Shown: positions 1 to 4,764 of the stretch, in pieces
How the letters are laid out: the number at the start of each line of letters is the position of its first letter
Numbering within the stretch: the stretch's first letter is position 1
Assembly (NCBI GenBank): GCA_003661365.1
Contig: QMVZ01000079.1
Location: forward strand, 1-7,469
Reading direction: 5' to 3'
From: Thermoproteota archaeon
GTDB taxonomy: Archaea > Korarchaeota > Korarchaeia > Korarchaeales > Korarchaeaceae
DNA: 7,469 bases
The notes under the pieces: model-generated
Told to the model about the DNA's origin: nothing
Seen by the model: the letters and a program-made list of their open reading frames with translations, nothing else
Database searches by the model: none
Made by a program: the position numbers and the translations under genes

Positions 1-108
1 AACAACAAGCTCCCAGAGCCGCCTCTGAGGTCCGTTCTCAAGCTCATCGACTGCTTGCAGCAGTACACTGAGGTCAGAACCAAGACCTTGAGGGATGAAC
101 ATGGCTGA
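1..108 (+). CDS. C-terminal end of an unrecognised protein (5' truncated by window)
   Basis: Frame 1 is open from the first base to a TGA at 106-108 and reads 35 residues, beginning NNKLPEPPLRSV and ending KTLRDEHG. The codon choice (CTC, AAG, ATC, GAG) matches the genes that follow, and the next gene begins inside its last codons, so this looks like the true tail of an operon-mate. It has a PEPP turn followed by a probable amphipathic helix. Nothing in the visible part identifies a family. Whether it belongs to the regulatory operon downstream depends on sequence outside the window. Confidence 0.55.
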   Translation, partial: NNKLPEPPLRSVLKLIDCLQQYTEVRTKTLRDEHG

Positions 109-445
109 ACTTAAGAAGAGGAAGAGAAGGAACCTTCGCAAGCTTATCCTCTACATCACTAAGAAATGGCCAGAGACAAAGCGCAGCTACCCCATGCTGG
201 TCATGATGACCTGGATTGTCTTGGGCTTCAAGAACAAGGCCATAAGGATAACGAAGGACGGAACTATCTGGATAAAGCTTGATGCCATGGACCAGCTTCC
301 ATCTCCTGAATCAATCACAAGATGTTTCCGCAAACTCGTTGAGCAGGGAATAATCCAGCTTCCTCCAGAGGAAATCAAGCGCAGACGCTTAGCTGAGGAG
401 TACTATCGCCTCGAATATGCCTCAGATTGGGAGGAATTTCCATGA
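101..445 (+). CDS. Small basic winged-helix-like DNA-binding protein
   Basis: A 114-residue, strongly basic protein. The N-terminus is a Lys/Arg cluster (about residues 5-22), followed by a hydrophobic helix (SYPMLVMMTWIVLGF), a beta pair (IRITKDGTIWIKL) and a helix containing LPSPESITRCFRKLVEQG at about residues 66-83. This order resembles a winged helix with the SPES..R segment starting a recognition helix. From memory, a similar 'SPET..R' motif occurs in phage and archaeal-virus DNA-binding proteins. I prefer ATG 101 to ATG 95 because GAGGG at 90-94 sits 6 nt ahead of 101 but directly abuts 95. It overlaps the upstream gene by 8 nt and the TFB gene by an ATGA (442-445). It is probably a regulator of its own element; the target is unknown. 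Confidence 0.7.
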   Translation: MAELKKRKRRNLRKLILYITKKWPETKRSYPMLVMMTWIVLGFKNKAIRITKDGTIWIKLDAMDQLPSPESITRCFRKLVEQGIIQLPPEEIKRRRLAEEYYRLEYASDWEEFP

Positions 446-1218
446 AGTGCGAGTGCGGAGGAGAACTGATACGCTTAGACGGACAGCTAATCTGCAAGCG
501 CTGTGGCCTAACTTATGGCTCACAGATAAGCTTCACATCCCAATTCTACGCTGATTACAACTTCGGGAATGCTCCCATCTCCCAACCAAAACCCAGACTA
601 GTCTTGCTTGCCTCTGAAAGGCTAGAACTTCCCCAAAAAATAAGGGATCTTGCAATACAGCTCTTCAATCTTTACAAAGCGCACCACAAGATAAGGAATT
701 TAACAGGAAAAAGCGTCGGTCTGGCTGCTGCCTCAATACTTCTCGCATCAAGGCTAATGGGAGTTCCAGTTCAGTTCAAGCAAGTGGTCAAAGCACTGGA
801 GAGGCATCACCCTCAGGGCTTGAAGATGCGCACGATAATGAAGTACATGACGAGCCTCGAATCCTTGATAAACAAAAAAGCCAGGGCGTCGGTGAGGGAC
901 CACATTCCTCTAATCCTCAGCAGAATGAATCTTGGAGAAGAGACCAGGACCTTGATAACAACGAAAGCAATAGATATGCTAAACACATTGTATAGTAATG
1001 GGGGAAAGTACGCTTTGATGAGCAAGGACCCAGTCAGCAACGCAGCGGCCCTAATATACATAGCCTCTTCTTTCTCAGACGAGCCTATCACCCAGAAAAG
1101 CATAGCGAGAGCAGCAAACAGAAGTCCAACGATTGTCAGATTGAGATCAAGAGAGCTGAGGGGGTTGCTCGGCCTTGACGAAGATCTTAACTCTAAGGAT
1201 AGACGAGGACCTGCTTAA
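442..1218 (+). CDS. tfb: Divergent TFB (TFIIB-family) transcription initiation factor with shortened linker
   Basis: TFB bridges TBP-bound promoter DNA and archaeal RNA polymerase. This 258-residue protein has an N-terminal zinc ribbon with Cys3, Cys5, Cys18 and Cys21; the first knuckle is CxC rather than CxxC. A first cyclin fold spans about residues 57-135, with the hallmark GKSVGLAAASILLASR at 89-104. A second spans about 155-246 and includes the BRE-contacting helix-turn-helix TQKSIARAANRSPTIVRLR. The stretch between ribbon and core is only about 35 residues, and the usual B-reader signature (PEWR..) and long linker are absent, so it is shorter than the usual roughly 300 residues. ATG 442 is chosen over TTG 427 because GGGAGG at 429-434 lies 7 nt ahead and gives an ATGA overlap with the preceding gene. 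It is likely an element-specific or alternative TFB. Confidence 0.9.
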   Translation: MKCECGGELIRLDGQLICKRCGLTYGSQISFTSQFYADYNFGNAPISQPKPRLVLLASERLELPQKIRDLAIQLFNLYKAHHKIRNLTGKSVGLAAASILLASRLMGVPVQFKQVVKALERHHPQGLKMRTIMKYMTSLESLINKKARASVRDHIPLILSRMNLGEETRTLITTKAIDMLNTLYSNGGKYALMSKDPVSNAAALIYIASSFSDEPITQKSIARAANRSPTIVRLRSRELRGLLGLDEDLNSKDRRGPA

Positions 1219-1612
1219 GAAACTCGATAAGCTGGTCGAGGAGAAGCGAAAGGAAAGAGAGGGTATTACGAGGTCTGACCTAATAAGGGAGGCCATAGAG
1301 AGGCTTTTGTCTCCAACTTCTTTTTCTCCCTCTTTTTCACACCCGTATTACGACCCTCTAATTAACCAGCTTCTTGAGAGGATATCGAAGCTCGAAGCTC
1401 AAGTTCAAATGCTTATAGCTCGGGGTACTACGCCTGTCCAGGTATCGGATCGACCTGGACACCCCTCGAGTGCCCAACATAAGGAAGTTGTTATAGAGCG
1501 CACCGTGACGAAAGCAAGGATTTTAGGAGATGTAAAGGACATGAAGGATCTTCTCGATAACCCTTGGGCTGAGATATTGAAGAAGAAGGGGAAGGGCCGA
1601 GGTCGTATATAA
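1175..1612 (+). CDS. Ribbon-helix-helix (CopG-like) DNA-binding protein with coiled-coil tail
   Basis: A 145-residue protein. Residues 3-45 form a classic ribbon-helix-helix: strand KILTLRID, helix EDLLKKLDKLVEEKRKE, turn, then TRSDLIREAIERLL. A Ser/Pro/Phe-rich hinge (46-57) leads to a probable coiled coil at about 60-81 (LINQLLERISKLEAQVQ), a flexible stretch, and a conserved-looking basic tail ending LDNPWAEILKKKGKGRGR. The extra C-terminal half suggests it oligomerises or recruits a partner rather than acting as a minimal repressor. The start is TTG 1175, preceded by GAGGGGG at about 1158-1164; it overlaps the TFB gene by 44 nt, so co-transcription is near certain. Possible roles are operon repressor or centromere-binding partition protein; no ParA-type ATPase is visible, so I favour repressor. 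Confidence 0.8.
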   Translation: MTKILTLRIDEDLLKKLDKLVEEKRKEREGITRSDLIREAIERLLSPTSFSPSFSHPYYDPLINQLLERISKLEAQVQMLIARGTTPVQVSDRPGHPSSAQHKEVVIERTVTKARILGDVKDMKDLLDNPWAEILKKKGKGRGRI

Positions 1613-1613
1613 G
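1606..1613 (+). promoter_or_regulatory. TATA box for a leaderless glycosyltransferase transcript
   Basis: TATATAAG overlaps the stop codon of the ribbon-helix-helix gene. Its centre is 24-25 nt ahead of ATG 1634, the distance expected between an archaeal TATA box and the transcription start, so transcription would begin at or beside the start codon. The upstream sequence is purine-rich but not a clear BRE. GGAG at 1621-1624, 9 nt before the ATG, could instead serve a read-through transcript. Confidence 0.45.
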
Positions 1614-1633
1614 TACCATTGGAGATGGTTTCG

Positions 1634-2356
1634 ATGGGTGATTTCTCCGTCATCCTACCAGTACATAATGAAGAGAGACTGCTTCTGAGAACTTTCCAGA
1701 CGATTTGTAGATTGGATCCTCAAGAAGTTCTCGTTGTCCTTGATAGACCTGCTGATAGGAGCGAGCACATCATAAAGAAGATAGGAGCCAGATATGGCTC
1801 CAACCTCACTTTCTTGAAAATCAAGGCGAAAAAGCCGTTCAGAAACCACCTGAATGTTCTTTACCAACTTGGGATCAACATTGCAGAAAATGAGATCTGT
1901 CTTCTTACTCAGGCAGATGTGGCTTTGGATCCTAAGACAAAACGCTTCATTCCTATGGCCAGGCATAGGATCCTCTTCTTTCGATGCCTTCCCTACTTGG
2001 GTTGGAATACAATCGTAACTCTAACTTTGAGTAACCTTCCTTTACTCAAAGTTTCAGGGATTATTACTCTAAGTCGGGAACTCTATGAAAGATACAATTT
2101 AATAGAGGAAGTGTCCATACCTTTCGAGAAACAGATCGGGATAAAGATCAGGAAACATAACATTCCATATTCATACATCAAAACGAACTCATGGAACCTC
2201 CGACCTTATATCAGAAGGCGCCTTTATCGAACGGGGAAGATGAGAAGGAAGCTTGGAAAAGGATCCATCCAAACACTACTTCTTTCCGTTTTAAGAGCGC
2301 AGCCCGAGGTTATGGTTGGCTACATAAAAGGGGAAGGGATATGCGGGAGCGAATAG
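1634..2356 (+). CDS. Family 2 (GT-A fold) glycosyltransferase
   Basis: The 240-residue product opens with the GT2 nucleotide-sugar binding signature FSVILPVHNEERLLLRTF (residues 4-21), followed by VLVVLDRPADRS with Asp37 and Asp41 in the usual nucleotide-binding positions. The metal-binding region is LLTQADVALDP (90-100), where the first Asp of a typical DxD is replaced by Gln93, leaving Asp95 and Asp99. The C-terminal third is Arg/Lys-rich (RPYIRRRLYRTGKMRRKLG), fitting attachment to the inner membrane face. It should transfer a sugar to a lipid or glycan acceptor; donor and acceptor cannot be inferred. ATG 1634 is preferred over TTG 1619 or ATG 1625 because GT2 proteins normally begin just before the SVI.P strand and the TATA spacing fits. 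It overlaps the following membrane gene by 16 nt, suggesting a joint function. Confidence 0.85.
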   Translation: MGDFSVILPVHNEERLLLRTFQTICRLDPQEVLVVLDRPADRSEHIIKKIGARYGSNLTFLKIKAKKPFRNHLNVLYQLGINIAENEICLLTQADVALDPKTKRFIPMARHRILFFRCLPYLGWNTIVTLTLSNLPLLKVSGIITLSRELYERYNLIEEVSIPFEKQIGIKIRKHNIPYSYIKTNSWNLRPYIRRRLYRTGKMRRKLGKGSIQTLLLSVLRAQPEVMVGYIKGEGICGSE

Positions 2357-3228
2357 TCTTTCTCTTAACTGTCATAGGATCCATCAGAGCTTTTTATGAG
2401 CTGTACGCAACCTTTCCCTTCGTTTTTAAATCTTTTTATCTCTCAAATCCTTATCTGGGCTCCGCTTTAAAGGTTTTTATAGATCATGAGGTAATCTCAT
2501 GGCTTTTCTTAGTTTACATTTTGGCTCCTCTATTGGATCCAATGGAAAAGTTAAACAAAGCGATTAAGATTGCGGCGCTTCTTTCTTTACTTTCGTCTCC
2601 TCTCTTCTTCCTGCGACCCTTAGTTACAGAAGCAGACCCTCTACCAGAACCCCCCTACTTCAATTGGAGAGAGATGCGATGGCAGTATCCTGCAATAGTT
2701 ACTTGGACTGCTGCTCTTGGTTTATCCCTTCTCCTATATCTTAGGAAGGTAAGTTCTTTGAAGGCCCTCTGCTTGGCTTATGCTTCTATATGCTTTTCCT
2801 CGGTTTTTTATGAAATAGGTTGGTTAATAGAGAGCAACTGCTTTTTAGCAATAGCTGTTAAACCCAAATTCATGCTTTCATCTCTCCTCCTTATCATTTC
2901 CTTCTTAGAGTATGGTCTCAAAATCAAACCTTCCCTTCCTCTTGCCATAGTGATGATTGTCCTAGTCAATCTATTTGGAAGGCCTGGAGGCCCTGTAGTA
3001 GAGATGGGCTTGAAAAGGAGTTTAATTTCATTATCTCTAAGATTTCCAGGTCTCCTTCTTGCTATTTCTTTTCCATTATGCTTAAGGGCAAACAGTTTAC
3101 CCCTCATATTCGAAAGTTTTCGATATTGCGTAAAAGGAAACCTCAAACAATACTTAACACTTCAAGGTACAGGAGGTAATCGGCTTAAGATGGCCATGCA
3201 GGCCATGATCTTCTTGAACTTCTGTTGA
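2341..3228 (+). CDS. Multi-pass membrane protein of unknown function
   Basis: A 295-residue, very hydrophobic protein with about seven or eight predicted membrane segments, for example IVFLLTVIGSIRAFY near the N-terminus, VISWLFLVYILAPLL, IAALLSLLSSPLFFL, AIVTWTAALGLSLLLYL, ALCLAYASICFSSVF, LAIVMIVLVNLFG and LRFPGLLLAISFPLCL. One larger loop after the third or fourth segment is Pro/acid-rich (EADPLPEPPYFNWREMRW). I do not recognise the family. The frame stays open back to ATG 2191, but that would overlap the glycosyltransferase by 166 nt; ATG 2341 has AGGGG at 2329-2333 with 7-nt spacing and a 16-nt overlap. Its pairing with a glycosyltransferase suggests a role in making, flipping or anchoring a lipid-linked glycan, which is inference. 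The sequence is more T-rich than the flanking operons, partly because of the many hydrophobic codons. Confidence 0.75.
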   Translation: MRERIVFLLTVIGSIRAFYELYATFPFVFKSFYLSNPYLGSALKVFIDHEVISWLFLVYILAPLLDPMEKLNKAIKIAALLSLLSSPLFFLRPLVTEADPLPEPPYFNWREMRWQYPAIVTWTAALGLSLLLYLRKVSSLKALCLAYASICFSSVFYEIGWLIESNCFLAIAVKPKFMLSSLLLIISFLEYGLKIKPSLPLAIVMIVLVNLFGRPGGPVVEMGLKRSLISLSLRFPGLLLAISFPLCLRANSLPLIFESFRYCVKGNLKQYLTLQGTGGNRLKMAMQAMIFLNFC

Positions 3229-3238
3229 AATAACAAAG

Positions 3239-3264
3239 GAGATAACGGATTTCATTCATATCTC
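3239..3264. repeat. Inverted repeat GAGATA/TATCTC just after a stop codon
   Basis: GAGATA at 3239-3244 pairs with TATCTC at 3259-3264 around a 14-nt loop. A second TTATCTC at 3306-3312 can pair instead with GAGATAA at 3239-3245, enclosing the 38-bp dyad. The two exclusive pairings begin 10 nt after the membrane-gene stop and could act in transcript 3' processing. Confidence 0.4.
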
Positions 3265-3265
3265 A

Positions 3266-3303
3266 ATTCTCCTCAAATGCTAGTACTAGCATCGCAGGAG
3301 AAT
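3266..3303. repeat. 38-bp dyad with perfect 16-bp palindromic core
   Basis: The core ATGCTAGTACTAGCAT (3277-3292) is a perfect palindrome. It is flanked symmetrically, after a 3-bp mismatch on each side, by ATTCTCCT (3266-3273) and AGGAGAAT (3296-3303), so 16 of 19 positions per arm pair. Such a site suits a dimeric or tetrameric DNA-binding protein, or could extrude as a cruciform. In RNA it would be a strong stem, but no T-run follows immediately. Confidence 0.65.
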
Positions 3304-3360
3304 CATTATCTCGACAAAAAAAGACCTTATTAAGAGGTTTTTATCTGAGCCCAAAAACGC

Positions 3361-3377
3361 AGGAGATGGCTCCTTTT
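3361..3377 (+). terminator. Terminator-like hairpin with short T-run
   Basis: AGGAG (3361-3365) and CTCCT (3370-3374) form a 5-bp stem with an ATGG loop, and the T-run spans 3374-3377. An earlier TTTTT at 3338-3342 is another possible end point, since archaeal termination often needs only a T-run. Both lie 110-150 nt after the membrane-gene stop. The stem is short. Confidence 0.35.
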
Positions 3378-3523
3378 AGGGTCCAATTTCCTTGACCTTG
3401 CCCTGTCTTGATTGCGGGAAATAAAAATTTCACGACGAAATGGTATGAACCCCTGTCTCCTGAATAAAAAAAGAATTTATGAAATCGAGATTTTGGGAAA
3501 TCATCTATACATAAGATGGGCCC

Positions 3524-3533
3524 TATATATATT
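3524..3533 (+). promoter_or_regulatory. Strong TATA-like element with no adjacent gene
   Basis: TATATATATT follows GGGCCC and is the best TATA match in the window. A start 25 nt downstream would fall at about 3554, inside a CCCTGTC repeat, giving a leader of roughly 125 nt before ATG 3680 or a separate short RNA. Being near-symmetric, it could also act leftward, where no gene is seen. Confidence 0.35.
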
Positions 3534-3609
3534 CCTTTTAGAAGGCATTTTCCCTGTCAGAGAGACAAGATTTTGAAAACTTCGTTCCAGCACTTTCCAC
3601 AAGCACCAA

Positions 3610-3639
3610 GTTAGAACCAAGTTATAACCTCGTTCTAAC
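3610..3639. promoter_or_regulatory. Three-box GTTNNAAC operator with 11-bp period
   Basis: GTTAGAAC (3610-3617), GTTATAAC (3621-3628) and GTTCTAAC (3632-3639) are separated by exactly 3 nt. The outer boxes are perfect inverted repeats of each other and the middle box is itself a palindrome, so the array is symmetric about 3624/3625. An 11-bp period puts all boxes on about the same helix face, as for cooperatively bound dimers. It lies 41 nt ahead of ATG 3680, over or beside the promoter; the AbrB-like product is the obvious candidate autoregulator, the ribbon-helix-helix protein another. Confidence 0.65.
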
Positions 3640-3652
3640 AAAGCGGTACGCT

Positions 3653-3659
3653 CTTATAC
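3653..3659 (+). promoter_or_regulatory. TATA-like element for the 3680 operon
   Basis: CTTATAC is centred about 24 nt ahead of ATG 3680, the spacing expected for a leaderless archaeal transcript, and no ribosome binding site precedes that ATG. TTATAA inside the operator (3622-3627) is a competing TATA candidate that would give a leader of about 30 nt. Confidence 0.4.
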
Positions 3660-3679
3660 CCTGTCTTAACCTTCATTAC

Positions 3680-3901
3680 ATGATGATGACACCCCGTCTG
3701 GTCGAGTTCTCCAGGGTGAAAATCTCAAGGAGAAAGAATGGAACGTTGCGCATAACCCTTCCGAAAACATCGAAATACATTCGTGACCGCTTCGCAAATG
3801 CGAAATATGTCGTCTTCTGCTTGAACGAGAACAATGAGATTGTGATAATGCCAGATGGGGTGGAAATAGAGAAGGAGAAAGGAGGTGATGTAGAAGGTTG
3901 A
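3680..3901 (+). CDS. AbrB/SpoVT-like swapped-hairpin DNA-binding protein
   Basis: A 73-residue protein whose centre, VKISRRKNGTLRITLPKTSKYI (about residues 13-34), matches the AbrB/SpoVT/MazE pattern of basic strand, NG turn, 'LRITLPK' strand and start of a helix. It continues with YVVFCLNENNEIVIMP, which closes the beta barrel of the dimer. The acidic/basic tail EKEKGGDVEG is probably disordered. It opens the operon and lies directly downstream of the 11-bp-period operator, so autoregulation is likely. No ribosome binding site precedes the ATG triplet (3680, 3683, 3686 are alternatives), which fits a leaderless message. An antitoxin role is possible, but no PIN or MazF-like partner follows. 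Confidence 0.8.
   Translation: MMMTPRLVEFSRVKISRRKNGTLRITLPKTSKYIRDRFANAKYVVFCLNENNEIVIMPDGVEIEKEKGGDVEG
3881..3889 (+). promoter_or_regulatory. Near-perfect ribosome binding site deciding a TTG start
   Basis: GGAGGTGAT lies 8 nt ahead of TTG 3898 and inside the preceding gene. It matches the archaeal anti-Shine-Dalgarno over nine bases and fixes the start of the three-helix membrane protein. Confidence 0.8.
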
Positions 3902-4236
3902 ATCCTGACATAGTTATTGCTCTGTTCGTATTCGTCGTCGAGTCAACAATACCAATAGCCTTCCTTTTAGATCCAAGATACGACAAGGAGTACTTCGAGA
4001 AGAATGGGCACCTTATCAGAAGAGCTTTTAACTTTCAAGCTCTGCTGGGCATGGCTCTGTTCTTTTCGTGCCCTCCCATTTCCTTAATACTCATTCTAAC
4101 CGAAAAACTCACGAAACAGATAGCCAACATACTCGGAACTGTGGCTGAAATGGGTTTAATCTTGATCTTCGCCTCAATTCCGCTATTCTTTGCGATCCAA
4201 ATTATGAAAAGAAAGCTAAGAGGTGGTGCTGACTGA
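3898..4236 (+). CDS. Small membrane protein with three predicted helices
   Basis: The 112-residue product has three hydrophobic segments: about residues 4-24 (IVIALFVFVVESTIPIAFLL), 47-68 (around GMALFFSCPPISLILILT) and 79-104 (ILGTVAEMGLILIFASIPLFF). A charged loop, DPRYDKEYFEKNGHLIRR, lies between the first two, and the tail is basic (KRKLRGG). The family is not recognised. The start is TTG 3898, overlapping the preceding stop as TTGA, with a near-perfect ribosome binding site. It is the largest of the small membrane proteins in the operon and could be a channel, anchor or assembly scaffold; none of these is demonstrated. Confidence 0.75.
   Translation: MNPDIVIALFVFVVESTIPIAFLLDPRYDKEYFEKNGHLIRRAFNFQALLGMALFFSCPPISLILILTEKLTKQIANILGTVAEMGLILIFASIPLFFAIQIMKRKLRGGAD
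4220..4226 (+). promoter_or_regulatory. Ribosome binding site supporting a CTG start
   Basis: GAGGTGG lies 6 nt ahead of CTG 4233 but 21 nt ahead of the next possible start, TTG 4248. Together with the CTGA overlap of the preceding stop this favours the rare CTG codon. Confidence 0.5.
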
Positions 4237-4394
4237 ACTTAATCACTTTGATCCTTCTACCCTTGCTCGCTACCTTAGTTGGCGCCATCCTCTTCTTCCT
4301 AATGAAACCAGCCCTTGAAAGACTCCTCACGATCATAGAAGCGAGGAAGGTATGGGAACCTCACAAAAAGAGGTGGAAGGAGTGGAGAAAGTGA
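4233..4394 (+). CDS. 53-residue single-helix membrane protein, probable CTG start
   Basis: Read from CTG 4233, the product is MNLITLILLPLLATLVGAIL followed by FFLMKPALERLLTIIEARKV and a Lys/Trp-rich tail (WEPHKKRWKEWRK). That is one membrane helix (about residues 3-24), an amphipathic helix and a basic aromatic tail, probably cytoplasmic. The frame is open only from just after a TGA at 4230-4232, so the possible starts are CTG 4233 (53 residues) and TTG 4248 (48 residues). CTG is favoured by the ribosome binding site at 4220-4226 and by a CTGA overlap with the upstream stop, like every neighbour in this operon. It also ends in an exact 4-nt overlap with the next gene. It is unrecognised; a phage-holin-like or membrane-anchor role is possible. 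Confidence 0.65.
   Translation: MNLITLILLPLLATLVGAILFFLMKPALERLLTIIEARKVWEPHKKRWKEWRK
4377..4382 (+). promoter_or_regulatory. Ribosome binding site supporting GTG 4391
   Basis: AAGGAG lies 8 nt ahead of GTG 4391 and supports that start over the upstream in-frame ATG 4352. Confidence 0.55.
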
Positions 4395-4642
4395 ATAAAA
4401 ACAAAGAGGAAAAGCTTCCTTTAATCTGCTGCGCTGAGTGCCCAGCATCCACAGGAGTCTACTGCAGCGTAAAGCTGGAGTGGAACGACTACTCGGTTCA
4501 CGACCAGAAGAAACTGAGGAGGTGCTCTCCAGAGAAAGTTAGGGAAAATCGAGCAAAACCCATTCCTAAACCAGTTGTTGTGCTTAATCCAAGAGAGAAG
4601 GGCCTTCTTGATAGAATTCTGAGGAGGGGAAGCAAGAGATGA
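4391..4642 (+). CDS. Small Cys-rich, probably metal-binding protein
   Basis: The 83-residue product has five cysteines in its first half: Cys13, Cys14, Cys17, Cys25 and Cys45, in the context LPLICCAECPASTGVYCSV, plus His37. The CxxC-x7-C and later Cys suggest a zinc or other metal site, though it matches no family I know. The second half is basic and Pro-rich (AKPIPKPVVVLNPREK) and ends in GLLDRILRRGSKR. ATG 4352 is in frame, but I choose GTG 4391 because it overlaps the preceding stop as GTGA, has AAGGAG 8 nt upstream, and avoids a 43-nt overlap. It could be a cytoplasmic adaptor or a nucleic-acid-binding protein. Confidence 0.65.
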   Translation: MNKNKEEKLPLICCAECPASTGVYCSVKLEWNDYSVHDQKKLRRCSPEKVRENRAKPIPKPVVVLNPREKGLLDRILRRGSKR

Positions 4643-4764
4643 ACATAGACTCACGCATAGAGAGTCTCGTAAGGAAGCTCGTTGCCATAGATGAGCAGAG
4701 AAGGAAGATCGTTAGAGAACTTCTCTTCCTTCTGAAACTTGATAACGGGAGGGAAAAGCCATGA
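4639..4764 (+). CDS. 41-residue helical microprotein
   Basis: This short gene runs ATG 4639 to TGA 4762-4764. Its product, MNIDSRIESLVRKLVAIDEQ followed by RRKIVRELLFLLKLDNGREKP, has heptad-like hydrophobic spacing and should form one long amphipathic helix or coiled coil. It is joined by ATGA overlaps on both sides (4639-4642 and 4761-4764), and a GGAGGGG sequence lies 9 nt ahead of its start. Small size alone would make it doubtful; the exact overlaps at both ends make translation likely. It may be a dimerisation partner or chaperone-like subunit of a neighbour. Confidence 0.65.
   Translation: MNIDSRIESLVRKLVAIDEQRRKIVRELLFLLKLDNGREKP

Larger units (their letters stand above)
3401..3667 (+). 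repeat. Four dispersed CCCTGTC direct repeats
   Basis: CCCTGTC occurs at 3401, 3451, 3552 and 3659, with start-to-start spacings of 50, 101 and 107 bp. Copies one and four extend to CCCTGTCTT. Elsewhere in the window I found only one reverse-complement copy, in the large downstream gene (near 6255). They could be protein-binding iterons. Confidence 0.4.
3229..3679. other. Structured AT-rich intergenic region, candidate control region or origin
   Basis: No convincing gene lies here on either strand. It contains a hairpin (3239-3264), a 38-bp dyad (3266-3303), a terminator-like hairpin (3361-3377), a GAAAT/ATTTC stem (3418-3431), an AT-rich stretch (about 3420-3515), four CCCTGTC repeats, a TATATATAT element (3524-3533) and the three-box GTTNNAAC array (3610-3639). 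Repeats, dyads and an easily melted stretch together are typical of plasmid or viral origins and of divergent control regions. No replication gene is visible to support the origin reading. Confidence 0.5.

Noticed and set aside
2191..2340. 50-codon N-terminal extension of the multi-pass membrane protein from ATG 2191
   Set aside because: It would overlap the glycosyltransferase by 166 nt and is hydrophilic; ATG 2341 has a good ribosome binding site.
3229..3679. CRISPR array
   Set aside because: The repeats are only 7-8 bp and irregularly or too closely spaced; there are no 25-35 bp repeats with spacers and no cas genes.
3666..3986. 106-codon minus-strand frame covering the AbrB-like gene
   Set aside because: It is a shadow of the AbrB-like gene and the start of the next; composition is Ser/His/Arg-rich with no domain.
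3680..4236. Toxin-antitoxin pair (AbrB-like antitoxin plus following gene)
   Set aside because: The following gene is a three-helix membrane protein without PIN, MazF or RelE features, and it sits in a long operon rather than a two-gene module.
4352..4390. ATG 4352 as start of the Cys-rich protein
   Set aside because: GTG 4391 fits the 4-nt overlap pattern and has better ribosome binding site spacing, although GAGG 5 nt before ATG 4352 means it cannot be fully excluded.
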